A stretch of 60,253 nt of DNA from positions 1 through 60,253 of the forward strand of contig JBBBWG010027879.1 of assembly GCA_037176905.1 (NCBI GenBank). Reading direction: 5' to 3'. Shown here one piece after another: positions 11,771-22,699 of this stretch. Positions within the stretch are counted from its first letter, which is position 1; each line of letters opens with the position of its first letter. Under the pieces are notes generated by a model. It saw only the letters and a program-made list of their open reading frames with translations, was not told the DNA's origin and made no database searches. A program made the position numbers and the translations under genes. This stretch comes from Azolla pinnata (Eukaryota; Streptophyta; Polypodiopsida; Salviniales; Salviniaceae).

Positions 11771-14531
11771 TGGAGGCTATGGTTTCGGAGGCGGCGATCG
11801 GGCTTGGCGCAGTTCTACTGATGGTGGGCTACCATGCCTTCCTCATCTACAAGGTCAAGACATGCCGATTCCGCACCACGATCGGCGCCATCGATCACGC
11901 TCGCCGCATTTGGGCGCTCAACATCCTTCATGTATGGCTGTATGTACACAGATCATCCATATTTCCATTCATTGTTTTGCATGCTTTTTGGGAGCTTGGT
12001 GATCGATGAATTCGACTCGACGACTTCTTTGTTTGCTCGAAGTATGACCACCCGCGAGTTGATCGAACTAATTTGGATGATCGAACTAATTAATTTCGAT
12101 AGGCCGTTCCCCGAGCACACTTTGATGATCCGACAACTAGACTGGCTCGAAACATCGGCTCGGGTTTGGGAAGCCCTTCTCTAAGATGAAATCCTCTAAT
12201 TGAACGGATTCGTGCTAACACGGTCCGGTTGATTCGGAGTTTAATCCTATAGGGAATGCGTCGATGCATCGATCAATCGGCTGGTTGGTTGGCTAATCTA
12301 TGGATGGCTAGATGGATGGATTAATTGATTGATGCATGCATGAGTTGATTAACTGAGGCATGCATTGATTTAACTGATGCATGGATCGATTAATTTGATC
12401 AATCGGTGCATGCATTAATGGTCCACTAATTGATGCATCCATGGATTAATTTTGATCAATGGATGCAATGCATGGATGGACAGATGGATAAGATGGTGCA
12501 TGGATGGAGTGATGCATGCATGGATGGATGTGATGGATTATGGACCCAAAATTGATGCATGCATGGATGGATGTGATGGATTATGGACCCAAAATTGATG
12601 CATGCATGGATGGAGTGATCAATTTTGGAGACTCAAAATTGATGCATGCATGGATGGATGTGATCAATTATGGGCCCAAAATTGATGCATGCATGGATGG
12701 AGTGATCAATTTTGGAGACTCAAAATTGATGCATGCATGGATGGAGTGATCAATTTTGGAGACTCAAAATTGATGCATGCATGGATGGATGTGATCAATT
12801 ATGGACCCAAAATGGATGCATGTATGGATGGATGGTCAATTATGCACCCAAAATTGATGCATGCATGGATGGATGTGATCAATTATGGACTCAAAGTTGA
12901 TGCATGTCATGGATGGATGGATTAAAAAATCGAACGAAACGGATTCGATTTCGCATCGAATCGAATCGAATCGAATCGAACGGATTCGATTTCGCATCGG
13001 ATCGAATGGAATGGAATGGATTCGATTTCGCATCGGATCGAACGAGCGGATTCGAATTCGCATCGGATCGAATCGAATGGAACGGATTCGATTTCACATT
13101 GGATCGAACGGACGGATTCGATTCGCATCGAATGATCGAATCGGATTGGACTAGATTGGATTGGATTGGATTGGATTGGATTGGACTAGATTGGATTGAA
13201 TTGGATTGGATTGGATTGGATTGGATTGGATCGGATCGGATTTGGATCGGATTGAACGCAATCGAGATCATGGATTGTGGATTCAGGAGAAGGCGAGGGC
13301 GAACCAGTTCGCGGTGCAGACGCTGAGGAACAGCATCATGGAGGCGACGCTGACGGCGACGCTGGCGGCGACGCTCACGGCGGCGGTCGCGGCGTACATG
13401 ACCTTTGCGCAGCGTTACAGCGGCATCGCATCATTGGCAAGCGGCCGCGAGTGGCCATCGAAGAAGGAGAAGGAGCTGGTGGCGGGGCCCGCGATCCTGA
13501 TCGCGTGCTTCATGTCCGCGTTCGTCTGCAGTGCGCAGTCCGTGCGCTTCCTCAACAGCCTCAACTTCCTGCTCAATGCACCGGGGTCTGATATCAAAGG
13601 CGATAATGTCAAATCTGGATCTGGATCTGGCATTGCCAATAGCAATAGACATGGCACTAGATTTGGATCTGGGTCTGGCATTGGCAATAGCAATAGACAT
13701 GGCACTGGATCTGGATCTGGCAATGGATCTGGATCTGGATCTGGATTTGGCAATGGATCTGGATCTGGATCTGGCATTAGCAATAGCAATAGACATGGCG
13801 CTGGATCTGGATCTGGCAATGGATCTGGATCTGGATCTGGCATTGGCAATTGCAATAAACATGGCACTGGATCTGGCATTGGCAATAGCAATAGACATGG
13901 CACTGGATCTAGATCTGGATCTGGCAATGGATCTGGATCTGGATCTGGCATTGGCAATAGCAATAGACATGGCACTGGATCTGGATCTGGATCTGGCACT
14001 GGATCTGGATCTGGATCTGGCAATGGATCTGGATCTGGATCTGGCATTGGCAATAGCAATAGACATGGCGCTGGATCTGGATCTGGCACTGGCAATAGCA
14101 ATAGACATGCCACTGGATCTGGATCTGGATCTGGCACAAGCAATAGCAATAGGGAAGGCACTGGATTTGGATTTGGATCTCGATCTGGCACTGGCAATAG
14201 CAATCGAAAAGGCACTGGATTTGGCAATAGCGATCGAAACGGCAGTTCTGGATCTGGATCTGGATCTGCTGCTGACCACCCCGACGATGATTCTTACGAT
14301 GATCCCGACCTCTGGATCGGCTGCGACGAGGACGACGTCGCCGCGCTGCTCTGGCGCTCCACGCTGCTCAACACGGTCGCCTCGCGCCTCCTCTACTTCG
14401 GCTCCTGCCTCCTCTTCTGGGTCCTCGGCTCCCTCCCCGTGCTCGCGTTCACACTCGCCCTCCTCGTCGCCCTCTACTCGTCCGACTTCCTCGACCCTTC
14501 CTCGTCCTTGATGCCTCGATTGCAGCATTGA
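11770..14531 (+). CDS. DUF599 membrane protein with large Gly/Ser-rich insertion
   Basis: Plant DUF599 family, function unknown. Two exons, 11770-11931 and 13287-14531, joined in phase 0, give 468 aa against roughly 220-250 usual. Family landmarks are in order: first membrane helix and YKVKTCRFRTTIG (exon 1); RRIWALNILH joined to EKARANQFAVQTLRN; a second helix (residues about 72-95); a third ending SVRFLNSLNFLLNAPGS (to residue 155); and at the C-terminus DDVAALLWRSTLLNTVASRL plus one or two helices ending LYSSDF. Between these, at about residues 156-380, lies a hydrophilic low-complexity insert made of GSGSG and NSNRHGT units, then an acidic linker. The insert falls in the loop where other members are already variable, so the fold may tolerate it. 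The start follows TGATG; a second ATG lies at 11779. Exon boundaries are strongly supported by family alignment from memory; the insert is read directly. Confidence 0.9.
12540..12920 (+). repeat. 43/44-bp tandem repeats in the DUF599 intron
   Basis: Roughly eight units, each starting ATTGATGCATGCATGGATGG. Two variants occur, one continuing with a TGTGATCAATTATGGACCC-type tail and one with GTGATCAATTTTGGAGACT, partly alternating. They grow out of a looser ATGCATGG-rich stretch from about 12260. The array lies wholly within the single intron (11932-13286). Confidence 0.85.
12930..13250 (+). repeat. GGATTCGATTTCGCATC repeats and (GGATT)n run
   Basis: After the 43-bp array the intron continues with irregular units based on GGATTCGATTTCGCATCG (about 12945-13135), then a nearly pure GGATT pentamer run (about 13140-13250). 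The run ends some 35 bp before the exon 2 acceptor. Open frames run through on both strands, which I treat as a by-product of repeat structure. Confidence 0.8.
13605..14268 (+). repeat. Coding hexanucleotide array (GGATCT type) in DUF599 exon 2
   Basis: The exon contains runs of GGATCT (Gly-Ser) separated by a longer unit, GGCATTGGCAATAGCAATAG, with CATGGC. Higher-order copies of run plus separator recur across about 660 bp. All lengths stay multiples of three, so the downstream DUF599 C-terminus remains in frame. Both other + frames and the - strand are also open through it because the hexamer has no stops. Confidence 0.9.
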
Positions 14532-15930
14532 TCTGTCATCGACTTAGAAGCTGTTACGGCTTGCTGCTTGCTTCTGCGTATGTGTATGAATAAGGTTCGA
14601 ACCCATAACCTTTCAAGTGTATAAAGGTTTTCAAGGAACACTACTACTACTACTACTACTACTATTACTATTACTATTACTTGACCATTGTTGTAAATGG
14701 TTTGCCCCAATTTGAAACTTAGGTTCAATCTTAGAGCTAAAGTCCAAACGATGTCGATGTGTTGCTTTCTTGTATGATGCCTGAGCATGACGCAAATGGT
14801 AAGAAAGTTTACCTTAGGTTTTCTAAAACATGTGTTTTTTTTTGTTTTTGTTTAAGATAGGTTGTTGCGATATGTCTACATCTCCGCTTCTTCTTCGATG
14901 ATGGTGCAAAACAACAATAATCGATAACATTTCGGCGATCCTTACCAGAAAGAAGGAAACTGTTTGATCCTTCCTCCCTGACAGAGCCACTGTAATAGTT
15001 GTATCGATTCTCATTGTCCGACAAACAAAGGTTGTCATCTGTTGCTCTACACCCCTCCTTTTTTTTTCTACATACAACAAGACTTTATGTTTGTTAAAAC
15101 AGATTGTAAACAAAAAACAAATGGTTTGTGGCAATAGGTTTTGCCATTTCCATATATGACCCTCATTTTACTGAGTCTCTGGATATTCAAATACAAACTA
15201 TGTTTTTTTTTTGTTCTTTTTCTTTATACTACCAACCATTTAGTCTATCTGCAATCCACTGTATGTTTTCATCTGTCGCTTAGTAGGAGCAAAAGAAGAT
15301 AAATAAAAGGAAAAAAAACTAACAACATAATTCTATGAGCAAATTGTTTCTGCCAATACTGCAGTCGCTTCTCCGTTTACATGTCGAGCCAGGAAAATCC
15401 ATCCATTTATTTGGGGCATGGAAGTTTGCAGTGTAGATGAATTGTATATCTCCTCTGAAAGATCTGTGACCTCCTCAAAGGAATCGAAAAACTTCAACAA
15501 CCTCAAGAAATTCGAAAAGAGATATCTGCTTCGAGGCAGAGAGCCACCGCCTGGTCCCTGGCTTATCATGACGCAAAGCGTAATCGAATCGATCTAAAAA
15601 AAAGCGATTACCGTGACGAATCGATCCTTCATTGGGGCTCTGCTGATTTCTTGGGATGGATGATACGAAAAAATAAAAAACAAATCGAAGCTTTGGATTG
15701 AACGGTAGAGAAGATCGTCCCACGTTACACGTATGTATGTATGTGTGTGTATATGTGTGTATGTATGTATGTATGTATGTATGTATGGCAAGGAAGCAAA
15801 CACACACCGTGAATGATCGATTGTGCAATGATGTGCTTATCATTTCGACGCGAATTATGATCGAATTATGAGGGCGTTGGCGATCCGTAACATGAAATGT
15901 TTACCATTCAATTGTGAATGATAAAAAAAA
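14532..15930. other. Intergenic, no gene seen
   Basis: 3' region of the DUF599 gene then AT-rich spacer. Holds an (ACT)n run near 14640-14685 and a (GTAT)n run near 15733-15785. GGTTCGAACCC at 14594-14604 resembles a tRNA B box, but no cloverleaf can be formed around it. Open frames here are short and unlike any family. Confidence 0.6.
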
Positions 15931-16780
15931 GGGAGATTTACAAACAAACAAAAAAACACCTAGTAGAATCGTAAATCACATTTTAACGCCTACTGTAATC
16001 AGAAATTACAAATTAACGCCTAATCTTAGCTTTCCACTAAAATCAAGACCCAATAAATTCTGCTAGTTGTATTTTGCTCCTAATCGCTTCCCACCAGTTG
16101 ATCCTGATCGATTCCCTTCCTAATATTTCGCTTAACAAAGGGTTAGTAATGTTAGAATCTAATTAATGGATTGACGCCTTGATTTGGTGTCAATCAAGCG
16201 ATCGAGCTTTACGCAATCAGTTCATTTGATGTCAATTGAGCTCACAAATCAATGGATTCGGCGTTAATCAATCGATTACATGTTAATTTTTAAAAACTAG
16301 ACGTCAATTTGTAATTTTCAGTTTCGGTAGGCGTTAAAAATGTACTTTATAATTTTGTTAGGTATTTTTTGGTAATTTTCCCTAAAAGAAAAAACAAAGA
16401 TTACCCAAAAAACGCCTTATAAATTGCATTTTAACGGCTACGAAAAAAATCATTACAAATTAACGTTTACTCCTTATCTTCCACTAAAACTTAACACCCA
16501 ATTAATTCCATTAGTATAATGTTAATTGGTTTTACTCCTAATCGCTACCCACCGATTGATCCTGATCGATTCCTTTACTGCATACGATCAATGAAAGCTA
16601 AGTAATTTTAGAATCTAATTAACTGATTAACGTGCTAATTTGATGTGAATCAAATAATTAGGCATTCGTCAATTACTTAATTTGATGTTACTTGAGCTCA
16701 CAATCAAATCGATTTGGTGTTATAATCAATCAATCGAGCATTATTTTTTAAAACTAAGCATGAATTTGTAATTACGACAG
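15930..16780. repeat. Two diverged copies of a roughly 450-bp unit
   Basis: The segment from about 15930 to 16375 is repeated in degraded form from about 16390 to 16780. Shared landmarks in the same order include ATTACAAATTAACG, CTTATCTTCCACTAAAA or its variant, CTCCTAATCGC followed by CCCACC and TTGATCCTGATCGATTCC, AGAATCTAATTAA, and GAGCTCACAA. Many substitutions and indels separate the copies, so the duplication is old. No coding content. Confidence 0.65.
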
Positions 16781-17103
16781 CCTGCAAATTACAAGGCCCT
16801 CTGACGCCCGCGATTCCTAAAAATTCGTACCGCTCGATCAAGCAATTGCGTAGATTCATTAATCTTAGAACGGAGCCGGAAACGGAATCCGACGGTTGCC
16901 GATCGGTTGATTAGCGATCGAGCAAAATAGAATCGATCGGTTAACATTGGATATAACATAGGAGCGGAATCAGGAACAGTTATGTATGGCCCATAAAACC
17001 TTAAGAGCCCCAGAACCCCAAGAACCAAAACCCAAAACCCAAAACCCAAAACCCGAAAAGCAAAGGATCAGAATCGGGAACAGTTACGTATGGCCCGTAA
17101 AAC

Positions 17104-17265
17104 CCTAAAAACCCCAAAACCCAAGACCCTAAACCCTAAACCCTAAACCCAAGACCCTAAACCCTAAACCCTAAACCCTAAAAGCAAAGGAGAATCCAAG
17201 ACCCTAAACCCTAAACCCTAAAAGCAAAGGAGAACCCAAGACCCTAAACCCTAAACCCTAAAAAG
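17104..17265 (-). repeat. Interstitial telomeric repeats (CCCTAAA orientation)
   Basis: Several short blocks of perfect CCCTAAA repeats separated by AAGCAAAGGAGAA-type spacers and CCCAAGA variants. This is the plant telomere motif read from the C-rich strand. It is separated by about 250 bp of non-telomeric sequence from a block in the opposite orientation. Confidence 0.9.
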
Positions 17266-17516
17266 CAAAGGAGCTTTGCTCCTCATGCGCGTGTGTGAAA
17301 GCATCGAATCATGGCGTCCACACCTAAAGCCTGCAAAACGCGCGCGAGTGGCCTCGGAAACGAGCACGGGCGCAAAGGCACCCGAAAATAAAAGGGGAGG
17401 ACAAGAAAGACGGGGCGCGCTTTTCTTTGGGCGGGCGGACACATCGCGGCCGGGTGCGAACGCAACTTGGCTTCAAAGGCAACGGAAGGAGATGTGAGGA
17501 AGAAGAAAACTTGCTA

Positions 17517-17865
17517 TTAGGGTTTAGGGTTTAGGGTTTAGGGTTTAGGGTTTTAAGGTTTTGAGGTTTTAAGGTCTGGGGGTTAGGGTTTAGGGTTTAG
17601 GGTTTAGGGTTTAGGATTTAGGCTTTAGGGTTTTAAGGTTTTGAGGTTTTAAGGTCTGGGGGTTAGGGTTTATGATTTAGGGTTTAGGATTTAGGATTTA
17701 GGGTTTAGGGTTTAGGATTTAGGGTTTAGGGTTTTAAGGTTTTGAGGTTTTAAGGTCTGGGGGTTAGGGTTTAGGGTTTAGGGTTTAGGGTTTAGGATTT
17801 AGGGTTTAGGTTTTTAAGGTTTTGAGGTTTTAAGGTCTGGGGTTTAGGGTTTAGGGTTGAAGTTC
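17517..17865 (+). repeat. Interstitial telomeric repeats (TTTAGGG) with higher-order structure
   Basis: TTTAGGG repeats are interrupted about four times by a shared variant block, GGTTTTAAGGTTTTGAGG followed by TTTTAAGGTCTGGGGG, spaced roughly 85-95 bp apart. This shows that the telomeric array was re-duplicated in larger units after it was placed here, rather than being freshly added by telomerase. Confidence 0.9.
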
Positions 17866-18040
17866 CTTTTGTTTTATTTATTTTTAGTTATAGTTTAGCT
17901 TTTTTACTAAGCTAGCCATCTGTAATCGTGTAATTCGATTCCCATTAAAATTGGCTCCCAAAAAGCGGATCTGAACCGACAAGAATCCAAGAGATGCTGC
18001 TACTGCAGGTCCTTGCTTCCCTCGATTCTACGGGTTCAAG

Positions 18041-18213
18041 GTTTAAGGTTTAAGGGTTAGGGTTTAAGGTTTAAGGTTTAGAGTTTAAAGTTTAGGGTTT
18101 AGGGTTTAAGGTTTAGGGTTTAGGGTTTAGGGTTTAAGGTTTAGGGTTTAGGGTTTAGGCTTTAAGGTTTAGGGTTTAGGGTTTAGGTTTTAGGGTTTAG
18201 GGTTTAAGGTTTA
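18041..18213 (+). repeat. Second TTTAGGG-type block
   Basis: Degenerate mix of TTTAGGG and TTTAAGG repeats, in the same orientation as the 17.5-kb block and separated from it by about 170 bp of unique sequence. Confidence 0.88.
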
Positions 18214-18487
18214 GGATCAAGAAAAAACAAAACAGTTGTGTAGTCCATACTCTTCGTCCGACTTTGTGTACATATGAAAGCTCCTTCTCGAAACCTAGAG
18301 GCTAAAAGAGAAGGAACCTGGAGAAGAAAAAAAAAACTATGTATTGATTTGTATTGTAAATAAATCTTGCCCTTTAGATTTAGAACACACAAGAATAACT
18401 TGCCCTTGTAAAAAAAAAAGAAAAACAGGTAAGAAGATAACTGGTTTCTAATATCCTCGTTTTCTCGGTAAGTTGTTGGCGAATTGT

Positions 18488-18587
18488 NNNNNNNNNNNNN
18501 NNNNNNNNNNNNNNNNNNNNNNNNNNNNNNNNNNNNNNNNNNNNNNNNNNNNNNNNNNNNNNNNNNNNNNNNNNNNNNNNNNNNNNN
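18488..18587. other. Assembly gap (100 N)
   Basis: Exactly 100 consecutive N, the conventional placeholder for a gap of unknown size. It lies between telomere-like blocks, so repeat collapse at this point is likely and the true distance is unknown. Confidence 0.99.
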
Positions 18588-18621
18588 ACTAATTACGTGA
18601 TGAGAGCCTTAAGTAGGAAGG

Positions 18622-18836
18622 TTAGTTTAGGGTTTAGGGTTTAGGGTTTAGGGTTTAGGGTTTAAGGTTTAGGGGGTTTGGGGTTTAGTGAGGGTTTAGG
18701 GATTTGTGAAGAAGGAGAAGCATGTGTATGTAGGTAAGTAGGTATGTATGTATGTATGTGTGCATGTGTGTATGCATGCATGTCTTTTTGGTGGTACATA
18801 TTGGATGTTACTATTGAAGAAATATTTACAATAAGG

Positions 18837-18867
<31 letters not shown>

Positions 18868-18870
18868 GAG
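18622..18870 (+). repeat. Third TTTAGGG block, then (GTAT)n and (TA)n microsatellites
   Basis: TTTAGGG repeats at about 18622-18700 just after the gap, then a GTATG-rich run near 18726-18785, then a (TA)n run near 18838-18868. Confidence 0.85.
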
Positions 18871-21300
18871 ATGATAGTAGAATTATTATGCCGTTATTGG
18901 GAAGCAAAAGCATTGGGATTTGAGAATCTTATTCAAAGATTTCCTTGAATAACAAAAATAGACTCCAAATGTACTTCTAAAGAAACATGGGAAGGATTTG
19001 ATGTTGCATTTGGGTGTGTAATTGAATTCCATCTTCTTTTGTTTTTTTCTTCTCTCTCCTTAAAAGTTTGTTGCTGGTGTTTTTGCATTGGTATTCAAAA
19101 GTCAAGTTATAAATGTGTGTATGTGTGCCACACATGCATGCATATCATACATGTGACCCACCATCACATGCATATGATAGCCATGCACATACATACATGT
19201 CCATGTACCATGCACACACACACACACACATATGATGGGTGAATTATGATGGCTCTCATGTGGTCATTTGGGAAGGGGGAGACATCCACATACATGCATG
19301 CATGGGCTCAGTGCTCTGATCCCAGGGATAAGACTGACTTAACTATGCTGATGCATGGAGAGAATGCAGGATTGTCAAGCTGGGATTTGGCAGAGACAAG
19401 ATCTGAGCGCCCGATACTCGTCGAGCTCGTTCCCAAAGGGGAATATTCCCTAGTGGCCTCTGCGACGAGCTCGGAGAGAATATTCCCCCGACAGAACTGC
19501 TTCTTTTGTGTGCCTGCCGATTGTAGCAAGCAGGCATTGCCCCCGCTCTTGCTGCAAACTACAGTTGTTGCTTCTTAGTTGCCCCAATAAGGCCACGGTT
19601 TTTGTGTTTTTCGCCCCGATTCTGTGACCGATGATTGGAGACCATCTGCGAAGATCTGATCCAGGCCCAAGGTGGATCTGGAGCCCTGACCCCAAGCCTG
19701 CTTACTGTTTGCAGATCTCCTCCTCCTCCTCCTCTTCTGTTGTTTTCTTTCCAGATGGGGAAAAAATCATGAGCTTTTGTCTGTGTGGGCTTTTTAAAGG
19801 CGCGCATTGTCGAGCCAGTCATAGTCAGTCAGTCAGTCAGTGAGTCAGTCAGTTCCCCAAAGCTTTCGAAGGCGCTTCTTTTGGCCATGATCCGCGTTGT
19901 CAGGCGTGCGCTTGTTTCTTACATGCCGCGAATGAGCTTCTCCGGTGCGCAAGTTGCAACCTGTACATTCCCTTCCTTTCCTTTCCTTCCCTTCCTTCCT
20001 TCTGGCTTCCATGCTTCTGATCGATCCACTGACGTAATCCGCAACGATTCATTCGACTCAACTCAATCGAATTCAATTCAATTCAATGCACAACAACAAC
20101 AACAACAACTATCATTGGTTGGTTGTTTCTCAGACATGGTCCATGGAAATGAACTTGAGGAGGGAGGGAGGCAGGGCAGGAGGGTTTAAGCCAGAGCTCA
20201 GAAGAAGATCCTGAGCAGTAAACGCGCAGGCTTTCACCAGACTACCAGACACAAACGCCGTAAAAATAAAAGACAAAACAAAACTGCCAGACACAGAGCG
20301 AACCGCGCGGCAGAGGTTGACGAAGAAGCGATCAGGGACAGACAGAGAGACAGGAAGGCAAAATTTCACCTGACCTGAGCTGGGGACCAGATAGCAGAAA
20401 GGGGAATTTCACATGGACTGGGGACCAGATATATCTGCAGGCAAAGCCATTAAAAAGAAAACTTACGTGGGGGAATTATCGTGTTTTCTGTTGTTGTTGT
20501 TGTTGTTGTTGTTGTTTTACCAAAGGCAGGATTGAGACCCAAAGGCTGACACCAGATGCGCCAGTTAAATTTTTTTTTTAAAAAATGCCATGCACGTGAA
20601 TGGTGAAACAACAGCTTCTTCAGAATCTGGACACAGACGTAGATCGCAGGGCCTTTCGGGGCTTTCCACCTGATCTGGCTCTCTGCTTCTTTCCCGCTTC
20701 TCTCTGTTGACCTTCGATCTGGGTCTTTCACTACCCTTGCTCTTGGTCTCGAGAATCTTGACCTCGGGTCTCAGTCTCGGCAATCTGAATCTTCTGTCTT
20801 CGTTTCGACTTGCTTCTGCAACTTCTTGGATAGGAGAGTATTACAAACTTTGGTCTTTTCTCTCGGTGAAGACTTCCGAACATTAGGATCCATAACCAAA
20901 CCAAGACAAAAGACAAAGACCAAGCATAGGGTCAGATCGGTTCTGAAGGAAGACTAGAACCCATGGCCAGACATAGGGCCAGAATCCGACGCTAGAACGA
21001 GACCCAAGATCCATATAACCAGATCAAGACCAAGATTGGGGATCGGGTCGGTTTTTGAAGGAGTCCAAGAAAGACCCCATGACCAGATATGGGACCAGAA
21101 GTCCCAACGCTAGAACAAAGACCAAGGACCAAGACCCGTATTCGAATACAGGGTTGTAAACCCGATGCTGGAACAAGACCAAAAGCCCACGATCGAATCG
21201 GTCTGAAGGAGAGCTAGGCCTACACTGGGATGATCGACAAATCTGTAACCCGGATCGATCTGAAGGAGGCCAAGATCCATAGCCAACGAAATACATGACC
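18871..21300. other. Intergenic, no gene seen
   Basis: No frame shows a recognisable family. Short runs occur: CATGCA-rich near 19120-19200, (AGTC)n near 19823-19850, (CAA)n near 20090-20108, (TTG)n near 20487-20516. A 110-codon open frame at 19246-19578 lacks family resemblance and is not called. Confidence 0.55.
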
Positions 21301-22620
21301 AAAATCCTAGACCCCAGATCCAAACCCAAACCTAGACATGGATCTACCAGACTTAGGCCTAGATCCAGACCTAGACCTAAACCCAAACCCAGATCCACAC
21401 CCAAACCTAGGCTCAGAACCAAACCTCTTTGATTTTGCTTGCTCTGTTTGGTTTCCTTCAAATCCAAACACTAAACCCTAAAACTCTAGAGCTAGAGCTA
21501 GACCCAGACCCAGACCCAGACCCAGATCGAAACCTAGAACAAGACTAAGACTAAGTCTAAGACCGAGACTTAGACCCAAAGGACCCAGTCCTGGACTCGG
21601 ACCTGAACCCAGAGCCAAATCTAGAACAAGACCAAGACTAAGCCCCAGACCTAGACCCAGATCCAGACCTAGACCGAAACCCAGGTCCAAACCAAGACCA
21701 AGACCCAAACCTAGACCCGAATTCAGATCCAGATGTAGACCTAGACCCAGATTCAGATTCAGATCCAGACCCAAACCCAAATCCAGACCTAGCTAGACCC
21801 AAATTTAGACCTAGACCCAGACCTAGATCCAAACGTAGAACAAGACCTAGACCAAGACCTAGACCCAGACCTAGATCCAAACGTAGAACAAGACCTAGAC
21901 CAAGACCTAGACCCAGACCCAAACCTAGATCCAGATCTAGACCCAAACCCAGATCCAGACCTAGACCCAAACCCAGATCCAAACCTAGACCCAAAACCCA
22001 GAACCAAACCTAGACCCAGACCTAGATCCAAACCTAGAACAAGAACAAGACACAAGACCCAGACCCGACCCAGATCCAGACCCAGACCCAGATTCAAAGC
22101 CAAATCTAGACCCAAACCCAGACCTAGACCCAAACCCAGATCCAGACCTAGACCCAAACCTAGATTCAGACCTAGACTCAGACCTAGATCCAAACCAAGA
22201 ACAAGAACAAGACTAAGACCCAGGCCCAGACCCAGACCCAGAACCCAGAACCCAGATTCAGATCCAGATCTAGACCCAAACCCAGATCCAGACCTAGACC
22301 TAAACCCAGATCCAGACCTAGACCCAGACCTAGATCCAAACCTAGAACAATACCCAAACCCAGACCCAGACCCAGACCTAGATCCAAACCTAGAACAAGA
22401 CCCAGACCCAGACCCAGACCCAGACCCAGACCTAAACCCAGATCCAGACCTAGACCCAAACCTAGATCCAGACCTAGAACAAGACTCAAACCAAGACCCA
22501 GACCCAGACCCAGACCAAGACCCAGACCCAAACCCAGATCCAGATCCAGATCTAGACCCAGACCCAAACCCAGATCCAGACCCCAGACCCAAACCCAGAT
22601 CTAGACCCCAAGACCTAATA
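21300..22620. repeat. 1.3-kb hexanucleotide minisatellite (CCAGAC/CTAGAC type)
   Basis: Nearly continuous six-base units: CCAGAC, CTAGAC, CTAGAT, CCAAAC and CCAGAT, with AACAAGA variants. On the - strand this reads GGTCTG, GGTCTA and GGATCT. Because the period is six, long frames are open on the - strand, encoding GLGLDLGLG or GSGSGF repeats. Length and composition vary freely and no start, family domain or splice structure is visible, so I do not call a gene. The array ends about 520 bp upstream of the HD-Zip III start codon. Confidence 0.88.
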
Positions 22621-22699
22621 GAGCTAGCTAGAGCAGAAATGGATGGATGTGAAGAGAGGAGGAAGTGGAGCATGTGACCCCACACTAATGTAGCAATGG

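Noticed and set aside
13431-14528. 365-codon - strand frame opposite DUF599 exon 2
   Set aside because: Shadow of the GC-rich, stop-free coding repeat on the + strand.
14594-14604. GGTTCGAACCC resembling a tRNA or SINE B box, followed by (ACT)n
   Set aside because: No A box at the right distance and no cloverleaf; one motif is not enough for a tRNA or SINE call.
19246-19578. 110-codon + frame with GGGGAATATTC inverted elements
   Set aside because: No homologous motif; overlapping - strand frames equally open; the short inverted elements are too imperfect to call a structure.
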